From DASUNP01 sp963728545 (GTDB taxonomy: Bacteria; Acidobacteriota; Blastocatellia; UBA7656): DNA of 64,000 nucleotides. The stretch covers positions 1,116,001 through 1,180,000 of the forward strand of contig CAVSKO010000002.1 of the NCBI GenBank assembly GCA_963728545.1. The letters run 5' to 3'. Under the pieces are notes generated by a model. It saw nothing but the letters and a program-made list of their open reading frames with translations. It was not told the origin of the DNA and searched no databases. Each line of letters opens with the position of its first letter. Position 1 is the first letter of the stretch. Shown piece by piece: positions 1 through 8,156 of this stretch. The translations under genes and the position numbers were made by a program.

Positions 1-336
1 GCGCGGCTCGGTGTTGATTCGACAGTCAGCTCTACAGCCATAATCCAGCAAGTCATCGAGCGCGAATTGCCAACGGTGAGAATAAAGACGCTTTTGAGCC
101 TGCAAGAAGGCGCATTTCAGATATTGGAATACTCGCTGGATGCAGACTCCCCTGCTACAGGACACCTACTGCGCGAGATAGAACTTCCCCCTGAGAGTAA
201 CCTGATCGCAATACTGCGCGGCAACGTCACGGTAGTTCCGCGCGGCGAAACCAAGCTCTCAGAAGGTGATCTGGTTGTTGCGCTGGTAGATTCCGAGCAG
301 GAGGCAAGGTTGCGCATGGCGCTGCTTGGCGCTTAA
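1..336 (+). CDS. TrkA-like potassium channel regulator, C-terminal part
   Basis: The reading frame is open from base 1, so the gene starts outside the window; only the last 111 residues are seen. The visible part has the end of an RCK_N-like domain (LGVDSTVSSTAIIQQ) followed by an RCK_C/TrkA_C fold of about 75 residues with the usual end pattern of an acidic-glycine turn (SEGDLVVALVDSEQEARL). TrkA-type proteins sit on the cytoplasmic side of K+ channels or transporters and gate them by binding NAD(H) or ATP. The nucleotide-binding half is not in view. A TTG at 67 would give only a fragment and is not the real start. Family assignment is fairly sure; the transporter partner is unknown. Confidence 0.75.
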   Translation, partial: ARLGVDSTVSSTAIIQQVIERELPTVRIKTLLSLQEGAFQILEYSLDADSPATGHLLREIELPPESNLIAILRGNVTVVPRGETKLSEGDLVVALVDSEQEARLRMALLGA

Positions 337-356
337 TATTATGTTAAGGTTATAGA

Positions 357-737
357 ATGAACATCGATATGGGGAAAAAGGTACTAGTTGTCGAGGATCA
401 TCACGATACGTCATTTATGTTATGCAGCTTGTTGAAGATGGAAGGCTACGAAGTCGAGCATGCCATTGACGGCATCGTAGGTTATAAGACCGCGACCAGT
501 GACCATCCGGACTTGATTGTCACAGACATACAGATGCCCAGGATGAACGGCATTGAAATGATAAAACGCCTGCGCGAGGACGACGGGTTGGAAAAGACTC
601 CGATAATTGTCATGAGCGCGTATGGCCGCCGCATGATCGATGATGCCATTCAAGCCGGGGCCGATGGCTTTATTGAAAAGCCTATCGACTTTGACAGGTT
701 TCTGACGACGATCAAGGAAAAGCTGCCGGTTCACTGA
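357..737 (+). CDS. Single-domain response regulator (REC)
   Basis: The 126-residue protein is one receiver domain with no output domain. The acidic pair is E13-D14, the phospho-acceptor is D57 (VTDIQMP), the switch Ser is S87 (VMSAY) and the conserved Lys is K108 (IEKP). It should receive phosphate from a histidine kinase and act by protein contact, as CheY and Spo0F do. No kinase is adjacent; it follows the TrkA-like gene by 20 bases, so the two may be cotranscribed. A possible hairpin (GCTCCGC at 769-775 with GCGGAGC at 787-793) lies behind it without a T-tract. Confidence 0.92.
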   Translation: MNIDMGKKVLVVEDHHDTSFMLCSLLKMEGYEVEHAIDGIVGYKTATSDHPDLIVTDIQMPRMNGIEMIKRLREDDGLEKTPIIVMSAYGRRMIDDAIQAGADGFIEKPIDFDRFLTTIKEKLPVH

Positions 738-819
738 ACCCGATGTATCGATGAGAGACGAATATGCTGCTCCGCTGCTGTCCCGTGCGGAGCGACGATA
801 TGGCTATCTTCCGTAGGGC

Positions 820-892
820 TATTGAGCGTCGGAAGGGCCGTACATAATTGTCGAGCTATCAACGTTCTGTCTGAAAGGTTCCGGCCCGTCTA
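820..892 (-). pseudogene. Truncated duplicate of the 3' end of the FHA-GGDEF gene
   Basis: Bases 820-892 match 2672-2744, the last codons of the downstream diguanylate cyclase gene, at 66 of 73 positions without a gap. Read on the minus strand it still encodes the same C-terminal tail (SFRQNVDSS-like, MYGPSDAQ, stop), with a few substitutions. Nothing of the upstream GGDEF domain remains. It is therefore the remnant of a second copy, or the far boundary of a segment inserted at the end of the gene. Confidence 0.8.
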
Positions 893-909
893 GTGATTCA
901 CGGCTTTAT

Positions 910-1797
910 TTACTGAACCGCTACTCTTAGCATTGACTTGACAGGAACAGCTTGGCCGTTAATTGTATAAGGAGCAAACCGCCACTTCATCAATGTTTCT
1001 TCTAAATCTAGTATAGGGGCATCGGTTTGCGGGATAACTCTTACGACACGGCCTGATTCATCAATCTGTAAGATTACAACGGCGCTTAAACCGGGCTCAC
1101 CCTTAAGTAATTGTTTCTTCACTAACGATAGCTTAGAAGAAGGCACCAAATAATAACCGGTATTGCGGTCATATAGAGGTTGATCAATTTGGGCGGTGTT
1201 CTCTGGGCTTAATCCGGCAGCTTGTGTAAGAGTCATGGCAGTACTTGAAGCACCTTCCCCCCATTCTTGATTGTGAAATGAGAGAGGCTGCCGCAATGAA
1301 GCCTTTAGTGTAGTTTCCCCATTTACTATTATTCGCACTTTAGCATTGTGTGGCACTTCGATATCCAGAAACACTATTTGGTCAAGTACTACTGGGCGAT
1401 CAAAAACAATACTGTTGGTTGCTGTTTTCAAAGAAGATTCAGATAAAGGTGTGCCAGGTCTTATAGCCTGGAAAGGCCGCTCGATGTGTCCGCCTGGATG
1501 AACAGTTCTTATGAGCGTTCCTGCTGCCACTGAAACTTGATCCTGGACTTTAGGTCGAATATTCACGAAATCGGTCGCTTGTAAGCCGTTCAGCCTGATA
1601 GTAACTTGTGAGCTTGTTCCAGGCATAGTGCTGGCTTTAGCAATATCCGTGCTTTTACGGAGCAGGGGAACGAATTGCCTGCCCGGATGTGAAGATTGTT
1701 GTTTTGCCGACACGGGAGCCGAAGAGATAAAAGTAAGAACCAGAACGGACAGCCCCATTAAAAGCTTGCCGACCAGTAAAGAATTTCGGTATTTCAT
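910..1797 (-). CDS. Exported protein with TonB-like C-terminal domain
   Basis: The product has 295 residues from the ATG at 1797, which has a GGAGG five bases upstream; a TTG at 1809 would bury that site. An N-terminal signal peptide (hydrophobic LLMGLSVLVLTFISSAP, then VSA) is followed by a middle beta-rich region and a C-terminal domain (about residues 200-295) of the TonB_C type: AVVILQIDESGRVVRV, then LEETLMKWRFAPYTINGQAVPV. In this family the domain is often a periplasmic module without the TonB membrane helix, so energy transduction is not implied. It lies 18 bases behind a Cys-rich secreted peptide gene and is probably cotranscribed. Function unknown. Confidence 0.7.
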   Translation of the reverse strand: MKYRNSLLVGKLLMGLSVLVLTFISSAPVSAKQQSSHPGRQFVPLLRKSTDIAKASTMPGTSSQVTIRLNGLQATDFVNIRPKVQDQVSVAAGTLIRTVHPGGHIERPFQAIRPGTPLSESSLKTATNSIVFDRPVVLDQIVFLDIEVPHNAKVRIIVNGETTLKASLRQPLSFHNQEWGEGASSTAMTLTQAAGLSPENTAQIDQPLYDRNTGYYLVPSSKLSLVKKQLLKGEPGLSAVVILQIDESGRVVRVIPQTDAPILDLEETLMKWRFAPYTINGQAVPVKSMLRVAVQ

Positions 1798-1815
1798 CTC
1801 AACCTCCAATCAGTC

Positions 1816-2109
1816 TTAACCGCAGTAAGTGTCTATAAAGATGCCAAAACCATGATCGCACACGGAAGTCAGACAAAAATAATACTCGGCACAACCAGGG
1901 TTACCACCAGGGATAAAGGTACAATCACAACCAATAAGTAAGTTGGTATATACGCAATTTGCGTCCCCGCCTTGTGTTACAGATAGGATCCGGCAAGCGT
2001 TTTGCGCCTCTACTGTGGAAGTGCCGACCATCTCAGGTTGTGAGGGACTTGCAAAGATAAGGAGAAATAATACACAGAGTAAGGTAATCCGATAACGGAA
2101 AGAACTCAT
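1816..2109 (-). CDS. Small exported cysteine-rich protein
   Basis: The 97-residue protein starts at an ATG with AGGAG upstream. Residues 1-21 form a signal peptide (RYRITLLCVLFLLIFASPS). The mature part holds eight cysteines (C39, C52, C61, C63, C73, C79, C84, C96), an even number consistent with four disulfides in the periplasm or outside the cell. The end is aromatic and glycine rich (HGFGIFIDTYCG). I recognise no family. It could be a structural knob, an effector or a precursor peptide. Its neighbours are a small HTH/zinc-ribbon gene upstream and a TonB-like exported protein downstream on the same strand. Confidence 0.6.
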   Translation of the reverse strand: MSSFRYRITLLCVLFLLIFASPSQPEMVGTSTVEAQNACRILSVTQGGDANCVYTNLLIGCDCTFIPGGNPGCAEYYFCLTSVCDHGFGIFIDTYCG

Positions 2110-2248
2110 TTTCGTCTCCTTAAGCTTGGGATAGGAAGCAACCTTATGGATACAAACAGGCTCATTATATCCATCTCATCAATGTAGTGTCAATTACTCA
2201 AATTTCCTCAAATGTCACTTTTCAGGATAAATTCTGCACCGACTCTGC

Positions 2249-2545
2249 TCATTCTTTCGAGAGGGCGCTAACCTTCTCATCCGGTGGAACAAACAAAGAG
2301 CTTAGGCAAATGAGAGGAGTGCCGCTGGCGCTTCGTACTATGCTTACTAATCCTTTAGCGATCCAATGGTGTATAGTTTTCTTACTTTTATTAACTATTT
2401 CACAAGCTCTGCGAACAGTTATAAGAACTATCGGGCGCTGACACTGCGGACAAGTGGGTGCTTGTAGAGAAATCTGTGAAGAATGGTGGCCCGGCAAGGA
2501 TAGAGGTTCATCTGCCTGATGACACCAGTTACAGTAATTCTCCAT
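2249..2545 (-). CDS. Small zinc-ribbon and helix-turn-helix protein
   Basis: The start is taken at the ATG at 2545, which has GGAGG seven bases upstream; a longer frame from 2602 has no such site. The 98-residue product begins with two CxxC pairs (CNWC near residue 5 and CPQC near 32), a likely zinc ribbon. An excisionase/MerR-like helix-turn-helix follows (TVRRACEIVNKSKKTIHHWIAKG). It is probably a DNA-binding regulator of the two exported-protein genes behind it. The 139-base gap before the Cys-rich gene could hold their promoter. Target and signal are unknown. Confidence 0.6.
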   Translation of the reverse strand: MENYCNWCHQADEPLSLPGHHSSQISLQAPTCPQCQRPIVLITVRRACEIVNKSKKTIHHWIAKGLVSIVRSASGTPLICLSSLFVPPDEKVSALSKE

Positions 2546-2670
2546 GATTAGCCTCCACGGCGAAAGTGGACATTTTAGAGCTAAGGCTTGAATGGGGGGC
2601 AAAGATCTCTTTGCCGTTGTGATTATAGGCCTGATTTTAAGAGTATTACAAGGGTGGAAGGTGAGGTGAA

Positions 2671-3663
2671 TTATTGAGCGTCAGAAGGCCCGTACATAAT
2701 TGCCGAGCTATCAACGTTCTGACGGAAAGATTCCGGCCGGTCTATCTTCGGGTCGAACACACACGTTTGATTTCTCCCGCTCAATTTAGCTCGATATAAC
2801 GCCTGATCCGATTTTTGAATCAAGTCGAGCGCCCTTGTGCCGTCCTCCGGGTAAGCCGCCACACCTATGCTGATCGTTATGTGCATGGTCTGCGTGGGGT
2901 CGGTCGCGGAGCCTTGAAAAGGATGGGCTTCGATCTCTTTTCTGATCTTTTCCGCCACATCAAGCCCGCCTTCGCGCGAGTCGAACAGATAGGCGAAAAA
3001 CTCTTCCCCGCCGTAACGCGCGGCGAGGTCTGCGCTGCCCAGAATGTCGCGGATGATGTGGCCCACATCGCGAATCGTGTGGCTGCCGACGAGGTGGCCC
3101 CGGCCATCGTTGACGCGCTTGAAGAAATCCAGGTCCAGCATCAACACGGCGATTGACTGAGGCATATCGCTTCGGTTCTCGTCGTTGATTATACGGTCGA
3201 GGTCTGCAAACAGGCTGCGGCGAGAGCGCAAGCCGGTCAACTCGTCGCGCTGTATCATCTGGTGGACTCGCTCTTGAAATTCGGCTTCGAATTCATCGAC
3301 CATCGCGAATTTCATCAAGTGATTGCCCACCTTGATCTTGTCGCCGTCTTCGAGCAACTGGTTATCGGTCACGCGAGAGCCGTTTAAGAAAGTCCCGTTA
3401 GTAGACCCCAGATCGTTTATATAATATTCGACTATGTCGTCTTCTACGGACAGGCGCGCGATCTCGGCGTGCAGACGAGAGGCGATCTCGTCACGCAACA
3501 CGATGTCGGCCTGCGTGCCACGCCCGATTACGGTCTTCTCTTTTTCTATCGGGACGGACATCCCCAGGGTCTGCCCCTGCAAAAAGACGAGCACTGGCCG
3601 CTTCGGCGTTGACGTAGGGATTTCGCTGACGTGCAGCTTTACCGTGTGTTCGGCATCAGTCAC
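2671..3663 (-). CDS. FHA-GGDEF diguanylate cyclase
   Basis: The 330-residue protein starts at a GTG (3663) with GGGGA upstream. Residues about 22-118 are an FHA phosphothreonine-binding domain (VIGRGTQADIVL, SRLHAEI, GSTNGTFLNG). A GGDEF domain fills about 135-300 with an intact active site (ARYGGEEFF) and the metal-binding LDLDFFK, so it should make cyclic di-GMP from two GTP. The inhibitory RxxD site upstream of GGEEF is replaced by GSAD, so product feedback through that site is unlikely. FHA suggests control by a Ser/Thr kinase; none is seen here. The last 73 bases are duplicated at 820-892. Confidence 0.92.
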   Translation of the reverse strand: MTDAEHTVKLHVSEIPTSTPKRPVLVFLQGQTLGMSVPIEKEKTVIGRGTQADIVLRDEIASRLHAEIARLSVEDDIVEYYINDLGSTNGTFLNGSRVTDNQLLEDGDKIKVGNHLMKFAMVDEFEAEFQERVHQMIQRDELTGLRSRRSLFADLDRIINDENRSDMPQSIAVLMLDLDFFKRVNDGRGHLVGSHTIRDVGHIIRDILGSADLAARYGGEEFFAYLFDSREGGLDVAEKIRKEIEAHPFQGSATDPTQTMHITISIGVAAYPEDGTRALDLIQKSDQALYRAKLSGRNQTCVFDPKIDRPESFRQNVDSSAIMYGPSDAQ

Positions 3664-3819
3664 TAGATTTCCCCTTCAAATGGCGTAATATATCAATAAT
3701 GGCCGAAGTGGCGCAAACCGGGCAGAGACGTGGCCGGACATGGAACCCGGGCCACAAGCCTTTTGCCTGTTAACACTCGTATCTCGATTTGCGTCTTAAT
3801 TGTTGAATGAAGGGCAACA

Positions 3820-4416
3820 ATGAGCGAGATTGAGATGACCGGAGAGCTATTCTTCTTGGTTAGACAAAACCAACCGGCGGTCGCGCCAGCAGTGACTGAA
3901 TTCAGCCCCGAGGCCCTCCTCGTGGAGGCGGCGCGGCGCGGCGACCAGGAGGCGTTCGCCCGGCTCTACAAGCTTTATTCTCCGATGGTGCACGGCGTGT
4001 TGCTTGCGCGCGTGCCGTGGGCCGAGGTGGACGATTTAGTCCAGGATGTTTTTTTGACAGTTCATAAGCGTATCAGCACGCTTCGCGACAGCAACGCTTT
4101 CGGAGGCTGGGTGGCGATGATAGCCCGCAACCGCGCGATGGATTTTCACCGCCGCTCGCGAAAGACCGAAGAGTTGCACGAAGAGTTCGCCGACCAGACC
4201 CGCAGCGAGGCGAACGCGGACGCGGCGCGCGTGCTGGGCGTGATTCAGGATTTGCCGGAAGCTTACCGAGAGACGTTGATTCTTCGTCTCGTGGAAGGGA
4301 TGACCGGCCCCGAGATAGCCGAGCGCACGGGTCTGACGCCCGCGTCGGTTCGGGTCAACCTGCATCGCGGCATGAAGATGTTGCGCGAGAAGCTTGGATT
4401 GGAGGCAGCAGTATGA
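3820..4416 (+). CDS. ECF-family RNA polymerase sigma factor
   Basis: The 198-residue protein carries sigma region 2 at about residues 45-112 (DQEAFARLYKLYSPMVHGV, DDLVQDVFLTVHKRI) and region 4 at about 135-192 (LPEAYRETLILRLVEGMTGPEIAERTGL). Regions 1.1 and 3 are missing, as in ECF factors. An AAGGGCAAC site precedes the ATG. The stop codon overlaps the start of the next gene (ATGA at 4413-4416), a membrane protein fitting an anti-sigma factor. Two HEAT-repeat exported proteins follow, so it probably drives an envelope regulon that includes them. Confidence 0.93.
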   Translation: MSEIEMTGELFFLVRQNQPAVAPAVTEFSPEALLVEAARRGDQEAFARLYKLYSPMVHGVLLARVPWAEVDDLVQDVFLTVHKRISTLRDSNAFGGWVAMIARNRAMDFHRRSRKTEELHEEFADQTRSEANADAARVLGVIQDLPEAYRETLILRLVEGMTGPEIAERTGLTPASVRVNLHRGMKMLREKLGLEAAV

Positions 4417-5180
4417 AAGACGATTATTTGTGGGATGGAACAGGCGAGCCTGACCCTGAGGTCGAGCGACTTGAGCAGATGTTGAGCGTCTACAAGTATC
4501 AGCCCCGACCGCTCGAACTGCCCGCAAGACCCGGAACCTGGTTCTCGCCGCGACTCGCAGCCGCCGCCGCGTTGATATTGATGGCTGTCGCTGGATTGTT
4601 GGTCTTTTTAAATAAAGGGGATCAGACTGCTCCAACCATAGCCACGGGCAACCAACCCGTGGAGCAGCAGGTAACAAAGCCGCAAGATAATTCCGATAAG
4701 GTCGTTGTTCCAAAACCAGGCCCGACCGGGTCGGAGATTGCAAAATCGCAGGGCCAGAAGCGCCGGGTGAAAAGACCGGAGAGAGTCGCGCCCGCCGTGC
4801 CTGATGAGACTGTGGAAGAGGTAGCTTTCTTTGATCTCGAAACCGCCAGGCACATGGAACAGGCCCAGATGCTGTTGCGGTCGTTTAAGAATGTCAGCCT
4901 CGACGGTGATGATTACGTTGTCAACGCGACTTACGAAAAAGAGCGATCACAAATCATTTTGCAGAAAAACGTTCTGCTTCGTCGTAACGCCGAGGCCAAG
5001 GGGAACCTGCCCGTCCAGGAGTTGTTAGGCAGCCTTGAGCCGTTATTGCTCGACATCGCGAATCTGCCTGAGCGGCCTTCCCAAGAGGATGTGCGCTCTG
5101 TCAAAGAACGGATTCAACAGACGGAGATAATCGCAACGTTACAGATTTATTCGGCCCCGATCATGGCACGAAGTGAATAA
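4413..5180 (+). CDS. Putative membrane anti-sigma factor
   Basis: The 255-residue protein has a short cytoplasmic N-terminus with acidic and Pro-rich sequence, one membrane helix at about residues 48-66 (LAAAAALILMAVAGLLVFL), and a periplasmic C-terminal half with a Lys/Pro-rich linker and helical segments. Overlap with the upstream ECF gene and this topology are the basis for calling it an anti-sigma factor. There is no HxxxCxxC zinc motif, so it is not a classical ZAS protein. The C-terminal half may sense the envelope or contact the HEAT proteins encoded next. The exact family is not recognised. Confidence 0.65.
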   Translation: MKDDYLWDGTGEPDPEVERLEQMLSVYKYQPRPLELPARPGTWFSPRLAAAAALILMAVAGLLVFLNKGDQTAPTIATGNQPVEQQVTKPQDNSDKVVVPKPGPTGSEIAKSQGQKRRVKRPERVAPAVPDETVEEVAFFDLETARHMEQAQMLLRSFKNVSLDGDDYVVNATYEKERSQIILQKNVLLRRNAEAKGNLPVQELLGSLEPLLLDIANLPERPSQEDVRSVKERIQQTEIIATLQIYSAPIMARSE

Positions 5181-5204
5181 AGAATAATGAATAAGGGAGA
5201 GACT

Positions 5205-6734
5205 ATGTGTCCTAATACTATCAATCAATCTTATTACCGGCGTAAGAGCCAGCAGGTGAGCTTCTTTATAATAGCGCTGGCCCTGGTGGGATCGTTACTT
5301 TTACTCGCCAGCGGCGGAAACGCTCAGGGCAAGACGCAAGACCTGGACAGGCTCAACCGCCTTGTGCAGACATCGAATTCTACGGACACGGCGATGCAGG
5401 TGTTCAGCCAGGGTAGGGATTCGATCACCGACGAGAACTGGCCGCGAGCCGAAGAACGGTTCAGTGTTTTCGTCAAAGATTATCCCAATCATAAGAATGC
5501 GGATGCCGCGCTTTACTACCTGGGGTTCGCGCTCTTCAAACGAGACAAGCTCAACGATGCGCGCGACAGGCTCAATCAACTGATTTCCGATTATCCTAAA
5601 TCGAGTTGGAAGAATGACGCCAAGGCGTTGATAATCCAGATCAACGCCAAACAAGGCACTCCCCCCAAGCCTGAGTCAGACCCTGAGATGAGAATTTATG
5701 TCTTGCAGAGCGTCTGTCAGGGGAACCCTCAGAAGTGCCCCGAGTATGTTGCCGAGATTTTGAAGCCCGGCTCGAAGGCAACCCTCAGAGAGAAAGACCA
5801 GGCCATCGCATTGCTTGGCCAGAACCTGTCCAAAGCAGGGATAACGATTTTAATCAACCTGGCTCGCAACGAAACGAATACGAAGTTGCGGAAGACGGCG
5901 ATCTTCTGGCTCGGCCAGACGCGCGACGAAAGCATATTCGATTTATTGAAAGAGCTGGCTACAACCTCGACCGATGACGAAGTCGCCAAGGCCGCCGTCT
6001 TTGCTATCTCTCAACACGGAAGCTCTCGCGCCGAACAAGTCCTGGGCGAGATGGCGCGCGGCGCAAAAACGCTGAAGATCAAGAAAGAGGCTATCTTCTG
6101 GCTCGGCCAGAGGTGCACCGATTCGGCCATCGAAGTCCTTATGCAGGTCTATCAGGCCGACCAGGATACCGAGGTCCGAAAGCAGATAATGTTCGCCTTC
6201 TCTCAGTGCAGTAACCAACGGGCCAGGGGCCTGCTGGTAGAAGTTGCCCGCTCGGGCGCGGATATCGAAGTCAGAAAGCAAGCTATCTTCTGGCTCGGTC
6301 AAAAGGGCGATTCGCAGAGCGCTGACGAATTGTTGAGCATCTACGAGGCGGATAAAAACGTCACGGTGCGCAAACAGATAATCTTCGCTTTATCACAGAT
6401 GGGCAATGCGAAGGCTAGAGAGAAGCTGTTTGAGATAGCCCGGTCAGGCGACACGATTGAGGAGCGCGGCGAAGCGGTCTTCTGGATCGGCCAGCAAGGC
6501 GGTGACAAGGCTGTCGAGTATCTGTCTCAGTTATACGACATGGAAAAGACCGAAGAGGTGAAAAAGAAGATCATCTTTTCGCTCAGTCAAACAGGCAGAA
6601 AGACTTCGCTCAGAAAGTTGATCGATATAGCAAAGACCGATGCTTCGACCGAATTGAGAAAGCAGGCGATCTTCTGGCTCGGGCAGAGCAACGATCCTGA
6701 TGCCATCAAGTTTCTTGAGGAGCTTCTGAAATAG
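5205..6734 (+). CDS. Exported TPR and HEAT-repeat protein
   Basis: The ATG at 5205 has GGGAGA six bases upstream and is preferred to the one at 5187. The 509-residue product has a signal peptide (FFIIALALVGSLLLLASGG, then NAQ). A TPR/BamD-like region follows at about 55-140 (WPRAEERFSVFVKDYPNH, ALYYLGFALFK, DYPKSSW). The remainder is roughly nine HEAT repeats of about 31 residues. The repeats alternate between two types, one reading (K/R)(K/E/T)xAIFWLGQ and the other xxxFAxSQ, so the real period is about 62 residues. Such solenoids bind proteins. The gene follows the anti-sigma gene by 24 bases and a homologue follows it. Confidence 0.85.
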   Translation: MCPNTINQSYYRRKSQQVSFFIIALALVGSLLLLASGGNAQGKTQDLDRLNRLVQTSNSTDTAMQVFSQGRDSITDENWPRAEERFSVFVKDYPNHKNADAALYYLGFALFKRDKLNDARDRLNQLISDYPKSSWKNDAKALIIQINAKQGTPPKPESDPEMRIYVLQSVCQGNPQKCPEYVAEILKPGSKATLREKDQAIALLGQNLSKAGITILINLARNETNTKLRKTAIFWLGQTRDESIFDLLKELATTSTDDEVAKAAVFAISQHGSSRAEQVLGEMARGAKTLKIKKEAIFWLGQRCTDSAIEVLMQVYQADQDTEVRKQIMFAFSQCSNQRARGLLVEVARSGADIEVRKQAIFWLGQKGDSQSADELLSIYEADKNVTVRKQIIFALSQMGNAKAREKLFEIARSGDTIEERGEAVFWIGQQGGDKAVEYLSQLYDMEKTEEVKKKIIFSLSQTGRKTSLRKLIDIAKTDASTELRKQAIFWLGQSNDPDAIKFLEELLK

Positions 6735-6799
6735 ACCGTCTAGCTCGGAAGCCGCAACGTTGAAACTATTGATCTCGAACCGTGCAGAGGAGGTGTGGA

Positions 6800-7949
6800 A
6801 TGCGAAGGACTATTACGCTCTTTTTATCTTCCGTTCTTTTGACAGTCTTTATCACAACGGCGGCCCTGGCCCAGCGCGAGCGATTTATAAACGTAGACGG
6901 GCCTGACCTGAGGTCAAAGATCGAGTCTGCCATCAAGATGGCTCGCTCAAGCTCCACTCAAACATCATTCTGGGTCGCCTACGCGTTTGATGTCAGGCCC
7001 GGCGTCGCCGTTGATTATAACTACTCGGACGGTCACGGGACGACTTATGTTTCCGGCACGACGGTCAACATCGGAGACGGCTCTGGCAGGATGATAGAGA
7101 CTCGCAATCTGGGCGTTTTCCTTCTTCACGACTCGGATGGGCGTGCCATCTCAAGAGTTGAAGTATATAACCTCGACCGCCAGCGAGAGTACAGCCGCTA
7201 TCCAGTTTATTGGCTTGGCCGCGCCGGGAATCAAGAAAGCCTCGCGCTTTTGAAGAACCTCGCGCTGTCGAACGAGACGAGAAGAGTGGCTCAAACGGCG
7301 ACCATGGCAATCGGATTGCACGACGACCCGCAGGTCGGGTCGTTGCTAAAAGAGATTGTTCGCAATCCGTCAAACAGTGAAGCGCGCAGCTCTGCCGTCT
7401 TCTGGCTGGGACAGGTGCCGGGCGAGCAAGCTTTCTTAACCGACATTGTACGCAACGAGCAAGAGGCTACGGAGATTCGCAAGCAGGCCGCTTTCGCTAT
7501 CGGAGCCAGTAAGGACGATTCGGCCCTCGCGGCCCTGCAAAGTCTTTACCCGTCGGTCACATCCAGGGAGGTAAAGAAGCAGATTATCTTTGCATCATCA
7601 ATTAACAAGAACAGCGACGCGGCCACAGATTTTCTGGTCAAGGTTGCGAACGATGACCCGGATCGCGAGCTTAAAAAGCAGGCGCTTTTTCTGGCTCGGC
7701 CAGAAAGCAGGCAAGCGCGCGCTCGAAGTGCTTGGCAAGACTGTTGAAAGCACGGATGCCGAAACCGAAGTTCAAAAACAGGCCGTCTTCGCCATCAGCC
7801 AGCGACCCAGGGATGAATCGATCCCGCTGTTGATAAAGATCGCAAGGACGCACCCGAAAGCGGAAGTCCGAAAGCAGGCAATCTTCTGGCTCGGCCAGAC
7901 GGGCGATGAACGCGCGCTCGCATTTTTCAAAGAGATCCTCTCGAAGTGA
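6800..7949 (+). CDS. Exported HEAT-repeat protein, broken by one base
   Basis: The ATG at 6800 has GAGGAGG upstream. The product has a signal peptide ending near ALAQ, a unique domain to about residue 130, then HEAT repeats like those of the preceding gene (SAVFWLGQ, KQAAFAIG, KKQIIFASS, KQAVFAISQ, KQAIFWLGQ). The frame shifts in a run of five T at 7686-7690. The ORF from the start ends at 7747 in unrelated sequence, while the rest of the repeats, to 7949, are in the next frame. With four T the repeat would read KKQALFWLGQ and give 382 residues. The extra T may be a sequence error, a mutation or a slippage site. Confidence 0.8.
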
Positions 7950-8050
7950 ACGAGTGAGTGAACGGAAGAGACTCCTCTAAGGAGAGCCGGCGCGACCGGC
8001 AGTTGTCATCGAGCTTGCGCCTTACAGACGACAACTCATCCTCCTGATGG

Positions 8051-8098
8051 TGCCGCAGTGACGCTCATTACGCTGAGCGTTCCTGCGGCAATTTTTTT
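8051..8098 (+). terminator. Rho-independent terminator after the HEAT-repeat operon
   Basis: TGCCGCA (8051-8057) pairs with TGCGGCA (8084-8090) and ACGCTCA (8061-8067) with TGAGCGT (8074-8080), separated by a 3-by-3 internal loop. Seven T follow at 8092-8098. It lies 100 bases behind the second HEAT gene. Confidence 0.85.
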
Positions 8099-8116
8099 GG
8101 CCGTCGAAGCCATACC

Positions 8117-8145
8117 TTGACGCTAGTTTCACCGCTCACTAAAAT
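8117..8145 (+). promoter_or_regulatory. Sigma-70-like promoter of ribA
   Basis: TTGACG at 8117-8122 and TAAAAT at 8140-8145 are separated by exactly 17 bases. Transcription would begin near 8152, only a few bases before the ATG at 8157, and no Shine-Dalgarno sequence fits between them. The message may be nearly leaderless. Confidence 0.5.
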
Positions 8146-8156
8146 CGAATCAGATT

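Noticed and set aside
2187..2441. 84-residue plus-strand frame with a hydrophobic segment
   Set aside because: It lies antisense to the HTH/zinc-ribbon gene, has no ribosome site and matches no family; a shadow frame.
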